Assembly: GCF_900105255.1 (NCBI RefSeq)
Contig: NZ_LT629763.1
Location: 3,125,001 to 3,189,000 of the forward strand
Origin: Halopseudomonas sabulinigri
GTDB taxonomy: Bacteria; Pseudomonadota; Gammaproteobacteria; Pseudomonadales; Pseudomonadaceae
Direction: 5' to 3'
DNA length: 64,000 nucleotides
How positions within the stretch are numbered: position 1 is the stretch's first letter; every line of letters begins with the position of its first letter. The position numbers and the translations under genes are program-made. Below the pieces are notes generated by a model that saw only the letters and a list, made by a program, of their open reading frames with translations, did no database searches and was not told where the DNA came from. Shown piece after piece: positions 37,274 through 46,200 of this stretch.

Positions 37274-37287
37274 ACGGGGTCCCTCCC
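37262..37287. terminator. Possible terminator hairpin between convergent genes
   Basis: GGGAGGGA and TCCCTCCC form a perfect 8-bp stem with a 10-nt loop that includes the dioxygenase stop codon. There is no T run, so the role is doubtful. The rest of the gap to 37442 holds nothing recognisable. Confidence 0.35.
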
Positions 37288-37442
37288 GGCCTCACATCCG
37301 CGGCAGCTTGAGCAAAGCAGCCAACTCCAGGGACAGCGCAAGGGAGCCCAGTGGGCGTTAGGGAAAGCGGCTAACCCGCAATCGCTCAGAGCTGACTTGC
37401 ATCTGTAGGTGAAATGAGATGCGTGCGGCAGTTTCGCCAACG

Positions 37443-39539
37443 CTAAAAACCACTTTCGCGCAGGAACACCGCCGCCATGTAGGTCAGCCCTTCGGCCAGC
37501 AGGCTGCGGCGGGTGCCCTCAATCTGCACGTCACCCAGGCTTTCCTGCGCGGAGGGTGGGGCCTGCTCCAACTGAATCAGTACGTGAAACAACGAGCTGC
37601 TCGGCGCCAGCTCGCGGCTACCGTCGGTGGTGCTCAGCGGGCCACCGAAACGGCTGGCCAACATGGGGTGGGCCAACTGGCTGGCGCGGGCGCTGGCAAC
37701 AGCGATGACCTTGCCGTGCAGCGGACGGGGCTGGCCACGGCTGTAGAAGCGCACTTCGGCGCCCCTGCGCAGTCGGTGTGCTTCATCCTGCGCGACATAG
37801 GCATCGACCTGCCAGCTACTCGGGTCGATCAGTATGCCCAGCGGCTCGCGGCTGCCGATCCACTGCCCCTCTTGCCACTCCGGATTGACGTCTTGCCACT
37901 GGCCGGAAAAGGGCGCCTTGAGGGTGAGACGTGCTACTTCCGAGCGAGCGGCGATGATCTCCTCCTGCTGTACCTGCAGGCGCTGCTGGGTAGCGGACTG
38001 CAGCGCCAGGCCGCTGGGGTCGGCCATCAGCCCGGTGAGCCTCGCCTGATAGCTGCGAATGCTGGCCTCGTTGCTGCGCATCCGGGCGATGATGTCGGGC
38101 TCATCCAGCGTCACCAGGGCATCACCTTCCGCGACTGAACCCCGCGGGTGAATGTCGCGCAGGACCGCCGGATAGGGGCTGAACACCCGCAGCTGGCGTT
38201 CGGCGCGGGCCACACCATCGCCATGTACCTGTGTGTGCCACGGCAGGGCGAGTAACAGCAGCACGCCGAGCAGCGCGCCCCAGAACATGAGTTTGTGTTT
38301 GGCTGGCACTTGATTGCGCGCTCCCCACCAGTATTTGAGTTCTCGCCAAACCGGCATCACCACGAACCAGGCGATTTCCACGATAAACAGAAATATCCCC
38401 AGCGCCTTGAAGAACAACAGGTACACCGCAATCGCAATACCGAGAAACAGCAGCAGGCGGTACAGCCAGGTCATGAACGCAAACATGATCAGCAGCCGGC
38501 GTTGGCGCAGGGGAAAGGTTTCCGGCCAATCCTCCTGCAGGCCCAACAGGCGGCGGCGCAAGAAGGTGCGCGCCTGCGCCGAGGAGCGTTCATGCAGGTT
38601 GGGAAAGTCGAGCAGATCCGAGAGGATGAAGTAACCGTCAAAGCGCATGAAAGGACTGGCGTTCAACGCCAACGAGAGTATCCAGCTGGTGGTGGCCAGG
38701 TACAGCAGGGCATTGCGCAGGGTGCCGGGCTCACACAGCGCCCAACCCAGGGTGGCCAGGCCCGCCAGCGCCAGTTCGGTGGTGATGCCGGCGGCGGCAA
38801 TGGCCAGGCGCTGCCGTGCGCTGCGCAGCTTCCAGCTTTCGCCGGTGTCGGTATAGAGCATGGGCCAGAGCACCACAAAGGCGATGCCCATGTGCGCGAC
38901 CCGCAGCCCGAGCCGCGTGGCGACCAGGGCGTGACCCATCTCGTGCAGCGTTTTGGCGACAATCAACGCCAGAGCAAAACTGACCAGCCCGGCGGCGCTG
39001 AAGGAATCTACTACCGCGCTGGTGAAGGTATCCCACTGGTGCAGCACCAGCAGAATACCGAGCAGGCTGAGCGCCACCAGCAACCAACCGGTCAGGGGCT
39101 GGAACAGCCAGTCGAGGCTGGCGGCCAGGCGTTGCAGTGTTTTTTCCGGGCGTACCAGCGGCACCCGGAAGAACAGGTAGTGGTGCAGCCACCAACGCCA
39201 GGTCAGCCACTGGTTGCCTTCGCTCTTGCCTTGCAGGCGACTGACGGCGGCGCTGTCGGGGCGCACCAGTTGATGTTGCTCGAGGAACTGGCGCAGGCCC
39301 AGAATTTGCGCGGGCTCCGGTCGCAGGCTGGTCTGCTCGCTGACCTGCTGACAGATCTGCCGCGGTGTCTGTTCCCAGCGTAGCAGGCACTCGAACTCCA
39401 GCCAGCCGATACGGTAGAAGCGATTGATCACTGTGTCCTGAATTACCCAGGTGGGTTCGCCACTGCTGCCGGGCGCCGCTTCGCTCAGGCGCAGATCGTT
39501 GCGCAGCGGCGGCGTTGGCAGGTCGGCTGGATCAATCAC
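37443..39539 (-). CDS. PqqD-like/M50 metalloprotease/HlyD-like fusion membrane protein
   Basis: A 698-residue inner-membrane protein. Residues about 10-95 form a small winged-helix-like domain resembling PqqD (WVIQDTVINRFYRIGWLEFEC, then ICQQVSEQTSLRPEPAQILG). Residues about 150-425 are polytopic and carry the site-2-protease zinc motif HEMGH near 198 and the second motif NASPFMRFDGYF near 292. Residues about 430-698 are a periplasmic HlyD-type adaptor segment (barrel-sandwich DGVARAERQLRVFSPY, a short coiled coil near 500 and GQWQDVNPEW). It is the last gene of the giant-protein operon and overlaps the upstream HlyD gene by 4 nt (ATGA). A role in processing or exporting the giant protein is inferred from context. 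Confidence 0.85.
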   Translation of the reverse strand: MIDPADLPTPPLRNDLRLSEAAPGSSGEPTWVIQDTVINRFYRIGWLEFECLLRWEQTPRQICQQVSEQTSLRPEPAQILGLRQFLEQHQLVRPDSAAVSRLQGKSEGNQWLTWRWWLHHYLFFRVPLVRPEKTLQRLAASLDWLFQPLTGWLLVALSLLGILLVLHQWDTFTSAVVDSFSAAGLVSFALALIVAKTLHEMGHALVATRLGLRVAHMGIAFVVLWPMLYTDTGESWKLRSARQRLAIAAAGITTELALAGLATLGWALCEPGTLRNALLYLATTSWILSLALNASPFMRFDGYFILSDLLDFPNLHERSSAQARTFLRRRLLGLQEDWPETFPLRQRRLLIMFAFMTWLYRLLLFLGIAIAVYLLFFKALGIFLFIVEIAWFVVMPVWRELKYWWGARNQVPAKHKLMFWGALLGVLLLLALPWHTQVHGDGVARAERQLRVFSPYPAVLRDIHPRGSVAEGDALVTLDEPDIIARMRSNEASIRSYQARLTGLMADPSGLALQSATQQRLQVQQEEIIAARSEVARLTLKAPFSGQWQDVNPEWQEGQWIGSREPLGILIDPSSWQVDAYVAQDEAHRLRRGAEVRFYSRGQPRPLHGKVIAVASARASQLAHPMLASRFGGPLSTTDGSRELAPSSSLFHVLIQLEQAPPSAQESLGDVQIEGTRRSLLAEGLTYMAAVFLRESGF

Positions 39540-40876
39540 CAGCCGGTCCAGGCACGCACGGCGGCCAGCGGCCGGCGCAGTAGATAATATCCGAGTAGCA
39601 CGCGCTCGCCGTACAGCTTGGCGGTGCCGTGCAAGCCGAGGCGGGCGTTGTCGGGCTCGCCCTCAATGCTCGCCAGCAACCGATAGGACGAGACGCCTTC
39701 ATCGCTGGGGTGCGCCTGATAGCTGGTTTCCAGCACTTCCCCGTGCAGCGGGCTAAGCGGATAGGCGGTGAGAAACAGGGTCACTTTGGCGCCTGGCTCC
39801 AGCGCGATGGCGTCTGCTACTGCCAGTTGTATGCGCATGGCGGGTTGTGCCGGGTCAGCCACCTGCAGGATGCGCTCGCCGGTGGAGACCGGTTTGCCCA
39901 GCCAGTCGTTGGGGTCGCTGTAGACCGCGATACCGGCTTTAGGCGCGTGCACCTGGGTGCGCGCCAGCTGTGCCTTGACGGCCGCGAGCTCGGCGCGGCT
40001 TTGTTGCGCGCGACCACTAAGCAGGGTCAGCTCGCTCTTGCTCTGCGGGTTGTCAAAGGCGCGCTGGCTGGCGGCTAGCAGCTCTGCATCGGCGACGGCT
40101 ACGCCCTTGCTAAGCACCTCGGCGCGGTTGCGCAGGGTGGTCTCGTCCAGGGTGAATAGCAGACTGCCGGTCTCTACCTGCTGGTTCGGCCGTACGTGCA
40201 TCTGTTTGATTACGCCGTCAACCGGTGAGCTGATGATCTGCGCTTCACGCGAGACGATCTCCGCCGGCGCCAGTACGGTCTGCCGCACTGGAATCAGCAA
40301 TAGCAGAAGCAACACGCCGAGACCGATCACTAACTTGCTGCGGCTGGCGTTCCAGCGTGGCAGACGGCGTTTGCTGTCGAGCGCCTGCCAGCAGTAAATC
40401 CAGGTCTGCCACAGGCTGCTCAGCAGCTCGGGCAGCGGTGCCGGAGGCGGGGCGTCGAGCAGAAACAGCACCAGACCCAGGCGCTGGCCGTCGCGATTGT
40501 GCAGTGGCACACACCACAGGCCGGCGGGCCACCACTCGGCCCAGCCATCGCTGATGTCGGCCGGTGGCTCGAGTTCGGCGCGGGCGAGCCAGGCGGGCTG
40601 ATTGCCGTCCAATTGCTGATTCAGCCAGCGGCCGGCGCGCTTCAGCCAAACCAGGTAGGGCGAGTCTTCGGCTGGCTTGGCCAGCCCGGAAACGCACAGC
40701 AGTTCAACCTGTTCACCCGTTACGGCAAGCACCAGCGCCTGATGGTATTGCAGCAGTGAATAGGCATCGTTGGCCATGCTGAAGGCCAGTGCATTGAGGC
40801 TGTCTGCGGCTAGCGCGCGGTCACGCAGGGTGTTGATGCGCAGCAGCAGTTGCGGGCTTGGCAGGCGCTCAGTCAT
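39536..40876 (-). CDS. HlyD-family adaptor with N-terminal GAF-like domain
   Basis: A 446-residue protein. Residues 1-155 form a cytosolic domain with GAF-like alternating helices and strands (DAYSLLQYHQALVLAVTGEQ, WCVPLHNRDGQRLGLVLFLL). A single hydrophobic anchor (about 187-202, KLVIGLGVLLLLLLIPV) leads to a periplasmic adaptor with the lipoyl-type motif SSPVDGVIKQMHVRPNQQVE, a coiled coil (about 240-310) and a beta-barrel end. Having a sensory domain joined to the adaptor is unusual. It overlaps both neighbours (8 nt and 4 nt), so translation is coupled. Confidence 0.85.
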   Translation of the reverse strand: MTERLPSPQLLLRINTLRDRALAADSLNALAFSMANDAYSLLQYHQALVLAVTGEQVELLCVSGLAKPAEDSPYLVWLKRAGRWLNQQLDGNQPAWLARAELEPPADISDGWAEWWPAGLWCVPLHNRDGQRLGLVLFLLDAPPPAPLPELLSSLWQTWIYCWQALDSKRRLPRWNASRSKLVIGLGVLLLLLLIPVRQTVLAPAEIVSREAQIISSPVDGVIKQMHVRPNQQVETGSLLFTLDETTLRNRAEVLSKGVAVADAELLAASQRAFDNPQSKSELTLLSGRAQQSRAELAAVKAQLARTQVHAPKAGIAVYSDPNDWLGKPVSTGERILQVADPAQPAMRIQLAVADAIALEPGAKVTLFLTAYPLSPLHGEVLETSYQAHPSDEGVSSYRLLASIEGEPDNARLGLHGTAKLYGERVLLGYYLLRRPLAAVRAWTGW

Positions 40877-41651
40877 GGATTTGCGGGAAGGTGGCGATAC
40901 CGCTCATGCCGGCAATCAGCTCTGGGTGTTCGGCGTCGAGCTGAGCTTCCAGCTCGACCGTTTGGGCTACCGCATCCACCCGCGAGTTGATCGCGCTGAT
41001 ATGCGCTGCATAGGTATTGCCGGTTTCCAGTATGCGCACTTCCAGCGGCATATCCGGCTTGAGCTGGGCAAACAGCCGCGAGGGCACATTGAGGCGAACC
41101 TTGAGCGGGCCATCGCTGACCAGGTCGAACAGCGGGGTGCCGGCACTGACGGTTTGATAGGGTTTGACGTAGACCTTGGCGACGCGGCCCGAGAATGGCG
41201 CCTTCACTGTGCAGTAACTGCTTTGCGCCGTGGCCAGCGAGCGTGATGCCTCCGCTTTGTGTACCTCGGTCTGGGCAATGGCGACCTCCAGATCGCCAAC
41301 GGCATCCAGCTTGCGCAGGTTGCGTTTGGCCTCCAGGCTCTGGCGGGTCATCGCCAGCTCGGCGTTGGCGACCTTGGCGCGGGCGTCCGCTTCGGTGCAG
41401 TTGAGCTTCACCAGGGTGGCATCATCTGCCACGCTTTGGCCCAGGGCGGCATTGAGCTCACCGAGGGTGCCGTTCATCTGGCTGGAAAGGGTGGTTTCCA
41501 GCTTGGCGCTCAAGAGTACGCGGATGGCGCCAGGGTCATTCAATAACAGGTTTTCATCGGATTGTTGCGCCTGCAAGGGGAGGCTCGTCGCGAGCAGGCA
41601 CATCAGCAAACCGGGTCCGGAAAAAATACGCTTAGGGTGCAGCAGGCGCAT
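40869..41651 (-). CDS. Periplasmic adaptor (membrane fusion) protein
   Basis: A 260-residue protein with a Sec signal peptide (ending SLPLQAQQ) and a short RND-type adaptor fold: lipoyl halves around LSSQMNGTLGELNAALGQSV and KAPFSGRVAKVYVKPYQTVSAG, a brief coiled coil (about 85-145) and a barrel domain. It is soluble or weakly associated, with no anchor after the signal. It overlaps tolC-like by 20 nt and the next adaptor by 8 nt. In this operon it may bridge the outer-membrane channel to the inner-membrane components. Confidence 0.85.
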   Translation of the reverse strand: MRLLHPKRIFSGPGLLMCLLATSLPLQAQQSDENLLLNDPGAIRVLLSAKLETTLSSQMNGTLGELNAALGQSVADDATLVKLNCTEADARAKVANAELAMTRQSLEAKRNLRKLDAVGDLEVAIAQTEVHKAEASRSLATAQSSYCTVKAPFSGRVAKVYVKPYQTVSAGTPLFDLVSDGPLKVRLNVPSRLFAQLKPDMPLEVRILETGNTYAAHISAINSRVDAVAQTVELEAQLDAEHPELIAGMSGIATFPQIHD

Positions 41652-43179
41652 TCACCACTCCTTGCAATGGTACACGTGAGACCAGCATTCCCTGGCCTTG
41701 CTGGGCATTAAGCGTGCGCTCTATTTCATGTGCCAGAGTCTTTATATCATGTTGCGCGATCTCTTCCGGCAGTACGTCCAGGCCGATCGAATTGTACAGC
41801 CGCCCCCAGGCGGCCTGGGCCCGTGAGTAAGCCGCCTCGCGCTGGTATTGCGACAGCAGATAGCGGCCTTCGGCGCGGATGACCTCCAGTTCCGAGCCGA
41901 TCGAAGTGCTGCTGGCGGCCTTGGCGTAGTCGAGCAACTGCTGGTCGACGCGCAGGCTTTCGTCGGCATAGCCCATGTCCTGTTGGGCCAACTGATAGCG
42001 CAGCGTGCTAACGCGCACCTGGGTGAGAATAGCCATCGACAGCGCCACCCGGCGCAGGTCATCGGTGGCGGCTTGCGACTCGGAGGCGTTATCCAGCGAC
42101 GGCAGCTGGAACAGTCGCATCAGGTTCATCGATACGTTGATACCGGTATCGGACCAGTCGTTGTTGTACAGGTACTTGTTGGAGTCGTAGTTGTAGCCCA
42201 ACTCCAGGCTGACGTTTGGCCACAGCTGCGCCTTGGCAATCTCCAGGTCGGTGATATTGACGCGCTTGCGATACCACTCCTCCATGATTTCAGGACGGTT
42301 TTCCAGTGCCAGGTTTTCCAGTCGGGTGATGTCGGCGGCCAGGCTGGGCAACTCGGGCTCGCTGCCGTCACCGACCAGAATCAGCTTGGAACGCGGCGGT
42401 AACGACATCAGTGCCTTGAGCTCGGCCTGGGCAAACTCCAGATCCTGCCGGCGAGCGGTCAGCAGCGATACCGAATCAAGCAGTGAGCGTTGATAGGCCA
42501 GAATCTCCTGGCGTGGCAGCAGCCCTTGGGTTTCTGCTTCACGGGCGGAGCTGAGGGCCTGCTCGGTGCGCTGCAGCAAACGGTCTACCTGGGGTAGCAG
42601 TCGCTGCGCGCCGAGTGCGCGCCAGTAAGCATTGCGCACATCCTGCAGCACGTTCTGCGCGACGCGGCGGCGACGTTCTTCGGCCATCAGAATCTGATCG
42701 GCTTTCTGTTGGCTGCGGTAGTAGGCCACGCCAAAGTCCAGCACGCTCCAGCTCATGTTCAGCCCGGCGATGTCGCGGTAGCGCTCCTGTGAGGTGGAAG
42801 GGCGCAAACTCTGCTGACGGTCCTCAATGCCGATAGAGGTGCCGCCGGAGTCGTTGTTGCGCCCAGCATAACCGGCTGAGGCAACCACCCGCGGCAACAT
42901 CTCATGACTGGATACGTCGTGCAGGTCAGACGCCAGCGCGCTTTCCATCAGCTTGAGGCGGTAGTCGAGGTTGTATTTCAGCGCCCGCGCGGCGGCTTCG
43001 TAGAAAGAGATCGGCGCGGTGACCGGCTCCTGTTCGGCGTACATGGTGAGCTGATCCGCAACGATGCGCTCACGCGCCTCTTGCTCGCTGTAGGGCTTTG
43101 GCTCCAGGTTGCTGCAGGCGCTGAGCAGAATCGCCGACGTCACCGCGAGGCTGAGAGTCTTTAGCTGGTTTGCTGGCAT
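41632..43179 (-). CDS. TolC-family outer-membrane channel lipoprotein
   Basis: A 515-residue TolC-like protein with a lipoprotein signal (LLSAC lipobox near residue 21) and two outer-membrane efflux repeats. Long coiled coils are visible (QEARERIVADQL early; QLLDYAKAASSTSIGSELEV later). It forms the exit duct across the outer membrane. It lies 33 nt after the giant gene and overlaps the next adaptor gene, so it is the second gene of the operon. Confidence 0.9.
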   Translation of the reverse strand: MPANQLKTLSLAVTSAILLSACSNLEPKPYSEQEARERIVADQLTMYAEQEPVTAPISFYEAAARALKYNLDYRLKLMESALASDLHDVSSHEMLPRVVASAGYAGRNNDSGGTSIGIEDRQQSLRPSTSQERYRDIAGLNMSWSVLDFGVAYYRSQQKADQILMAEERRRRVAQNVLQDVRNAYWRALGAQRLLPQVDRLLQRTEQALSSAREAETQGLLPRQEILAYQRSLLDSVSLLTARRQDLEFAQAELKALMSLPPRSKLILVGDGSEPELPSLAADITRLENLALENRPEIMEEWYRKRVNITDLEIAKAQLWPNVSLELGYNYDSNKYLYNNDWSDTGINVSMNLMRLFQLPSLDNASESQAATDDLRRVALSMAILTQVRVSTLRYQLAQQDMGYADESLRVDQQLLDYAKAASSTSIGSELEVIRAEGRYLLSQYQREAAYSRAQAAWGRLYNSIGLDVLPEEIAQHDIKTLAHEIERTLNAQQGQGMLVSRVPLQGVVNAPAAP

Positions 43180-43212
43180 GGTCTGTCCTTGTGCATGAAA
43201 TTAGCTCACTCC

Positions 43213-46200
43213 TCAGCTGCCTGACTGTGACGAAGGCGAGGAGGAATGTAAACGCTGCGCGGCGGCCAGCATCTGTGCCCTAAAGCTGCTGGCCGTGCGA
43301 ATCTCGGAATTGTTATCAACGTTGTTGTCGGCCAGCGGCTCGCGGTTACCGCTGAACAGCCCCGGATCGTCGAGCAGGCCGTCGGCACTCAAGCTGATGC
43401 GGCCCTGGCGACCCAGTAGCCAGGCGATGTCGAGCTCCCGGTCGAACTGGCTGTTGCGCACCACGCTGTGCACGAACTGTCCCTGCACATTGCCCAGGCC
43501 TTCGCCAATCGACTCACTCTGGTTGAAGTTCTGCAGGCCCTGACGCAGATCGCCGCCGCCGATTCGGCCGAAGCTGTATTGCTGCAGCAGATTGTTGCGC
43601 TCCAACACGGGACCAATGAACACGGCCGGTTCAACGCTGGGCAGCGGGTTAGCCCCGGAGCCACCAGCACCGGCATCGTCCTGATGAGGGCCGATCGGGG
43701 GATCGATGTAAGGCGCGGTGATGTCCAGCGCGATGACCAACTCGGCCTGATCGGTGCCGCCAGCCAGATCCCCGACGGTGTAGGTGAAGATATCGTTGAG
43801 CACCTGGCCCAGGCCGGCCGCGCGCAGCACCTCGGGGTTGGTCATGTCGATGCTGTAGGTGTAGCTACCATCGGCGTTGATCACCAGGGTGCCGTACTGG
43901 CCATAGATCGGCTGGCCAACAGTGCCGGCGGCACCACCGCTGCCCTCGGCGCCGGCGTTGATGCCGACCACCTGCAAGTTGTCGCCGTTGTCGACATCGC
44001 TGTCGTTGGGCAGTACGTTGCCGCTGGATTGCGGTGTGGCGTCCTGATCGCTGGCGCTGTTGCTGTCGTTCTCGGCGACCGGGTTGTCGTTGTTGCCCTG
44101 AATCAGAATGTTCAGGTTGGCGCTGGAGGTCAGGCCTGCCGCGTCGCGCATCTCGTAACTGAAGGTGTCGCGCAGGGTCTCGCCAGCGGTGCGCATGGCG
44201 TTGACCACGGGATCGTCGTTATTCAGTACGTATTCGTAGCTGCCGTCAGCCTGCAGCGTCAGTTGGCCATAGCGGCCCTGCAGTACCTCGCCAACCCCGG
44301 CGCTCTGGCCTTCGGCGTTGGAGAACCCGGTGACGCTGAGCACTTCGCCGTTGGCGGCGCTGTCGACGTCCTGGTCGTTGTCCAGCACGTTGCCGGTGGG
44401 GTCGATACCGTCGCTGCTGTTATTGCTGCCGCCGGCTTCCACGGCAATGGCGTCATCATCCACGGCAATGGGCGCATCGTTGGCGCCGGTGAGCGTCAGG
44501 GTGAGGGTGGCGCTGTCGCTGAGCCCCGCTGCATCGGTCACCTCGTAAGTGAAAGTTTCCGTCAAGGTGTCGGCGCTGCTGCGCAACGCCTGCACCTCTG
44601 GGTTTTCATTATCTATAACGTAGGTGTAGGAACCATCGGCGTTGAGCGTCAGGCTGCCGTACTGACCAGCCAGCGCGCTACCAAGGGTACCAGCGCTGCC
44701 GCTGCCAGTCTCATCACCGCTACGCACGGCAGTGACGCTGGCGGTTTCGCCGTTGGCGGCTCTGTCGACGTCGGTATCGTTGCTCAGCACATTGCCGCTG
44801 GCGTTGCTGCCAGCGGTACCGTTGCTGTTGCCGCCAGCTTCGTCTGCGGAGCCAATATCGTTGACGGCGACCGGGGCGTCGTTGGCGCCTTCAATGGTGA
44901 TGGTCAGGGTCGCAGTGTCGCTGAGACCTGCCGCGTCGGTCACGCTGTAGGTGAAGCTCTCGCTGAGCGTTTGGCCCGCCAGGCGCAGCGCCTGTACTTG
45001 CGTATTGTCGTTATCGATTACGTAGCTGTAGGAGCCGTCGGCGTTTAGTGTCAGGCTGCCGTAGGTGCCAGTCAGCGAGCTGCCTACCGTGCCGGCAACG
45101 CCACTGCCGGTACGCACCGCGCTGACCTCTTTGGTCTCGCCGTTATCAGCGCTGTCGACATCGGTATCGTTGCTCAGCACGTTGCCAGTGGCGTCGCTGC
45201 CGGCGGTGCCATTGGCGGTGCCGCCAGCCTCGACAGCGGTTGCGCTGTCATCAACGGCGACTGGCGCATCGTTGCGTCCATCAATGGTGATGTTGATCTG
45301 CGCCTGATCTGTGGCGCCCCAGATATCGGCCAGAGTGTAGGTAAAGCTGTCGACCAACACTTGCCCGGTAACGCGCAGGGCTTCCACTTCGGCCATGCTG
45401 TTGTCTACTCGGTAGCTGGCGCTGCCGTCGGCGTTGATCGTTAGCCAGCCGTATTGGCCACGCAGTTCGCTGCCAAGGCTGCCGTCGGTGCCGCTGTCGG
45501 CTTCTGTTCCGGTGCGAATGGCAGTGACTTCCAGGGTGTCGCCTTCCAGATCGGTATCGTTGGCGAGTACGTTGCCGAACGGGTTCACGCCGGCTTGCGC
45601 GTTGTTGACGCCGCCGCTTTCGACGGCAGTGGCAGCATCGGTCTGGCCGGATGGCGCGTCGTTGCGGCCGCGGATCACGATGGTCAGCTGGGCTTCGTCG
45701 CTGAGTCCGGCGAGGTCTGTGGCAGCATAGGTGAACTGCTCCAACCGCGCTTCGTCAGGGCGAAGGTTCTGGATCTCGGTATTGCCGGGATCCAGGGTGT
45801 AGCTATAAGTGCCATCGGCGCTGAGCACCAGTGTGCCGTATTGGCCAACCAGGCTTATGCTGCCGCCCGTGAGCGCGTCGAGGCTGCCGCCTGTGGCTTC
45901 AGTGCCGGTCCGCGCCCCGCCAACAACGAGGCTGTCGCCGGCATCCACGTCACTGTCGTTGGTCAGCACGTTGCCGGTGGGGTTGATGCCGTTGCCGTTG
46001 CCGTTGTCCGGCGTGGAATAGGCAAAGTTGTTCTGCGCCGTCGGGGTGTCGTTGGCACCGCGGATGGTGATCTTGAGAGTGGCGCTGTCCTGCAGGCCGG
46101 CCAGATCGCTGATGGTATAGGTAAAGCTTTCGCTCAGGGTCTCGCCGGCGGTACGCAGGGCTTGGACCTCGGCCATGTCGTTGTCGAGGCGGTAGTTGGT

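Noticed and set aside
43468-45048. Long plus-strand reading frame (526 codons) opposite the giant gene
   Set aside because: The repeat codons on the minus strand lack stop codons on the opposite strand, which creates long antisense frames. Composition is Val/Ala/Gly-rich without a family resemblance, and the frames repeat with the array.
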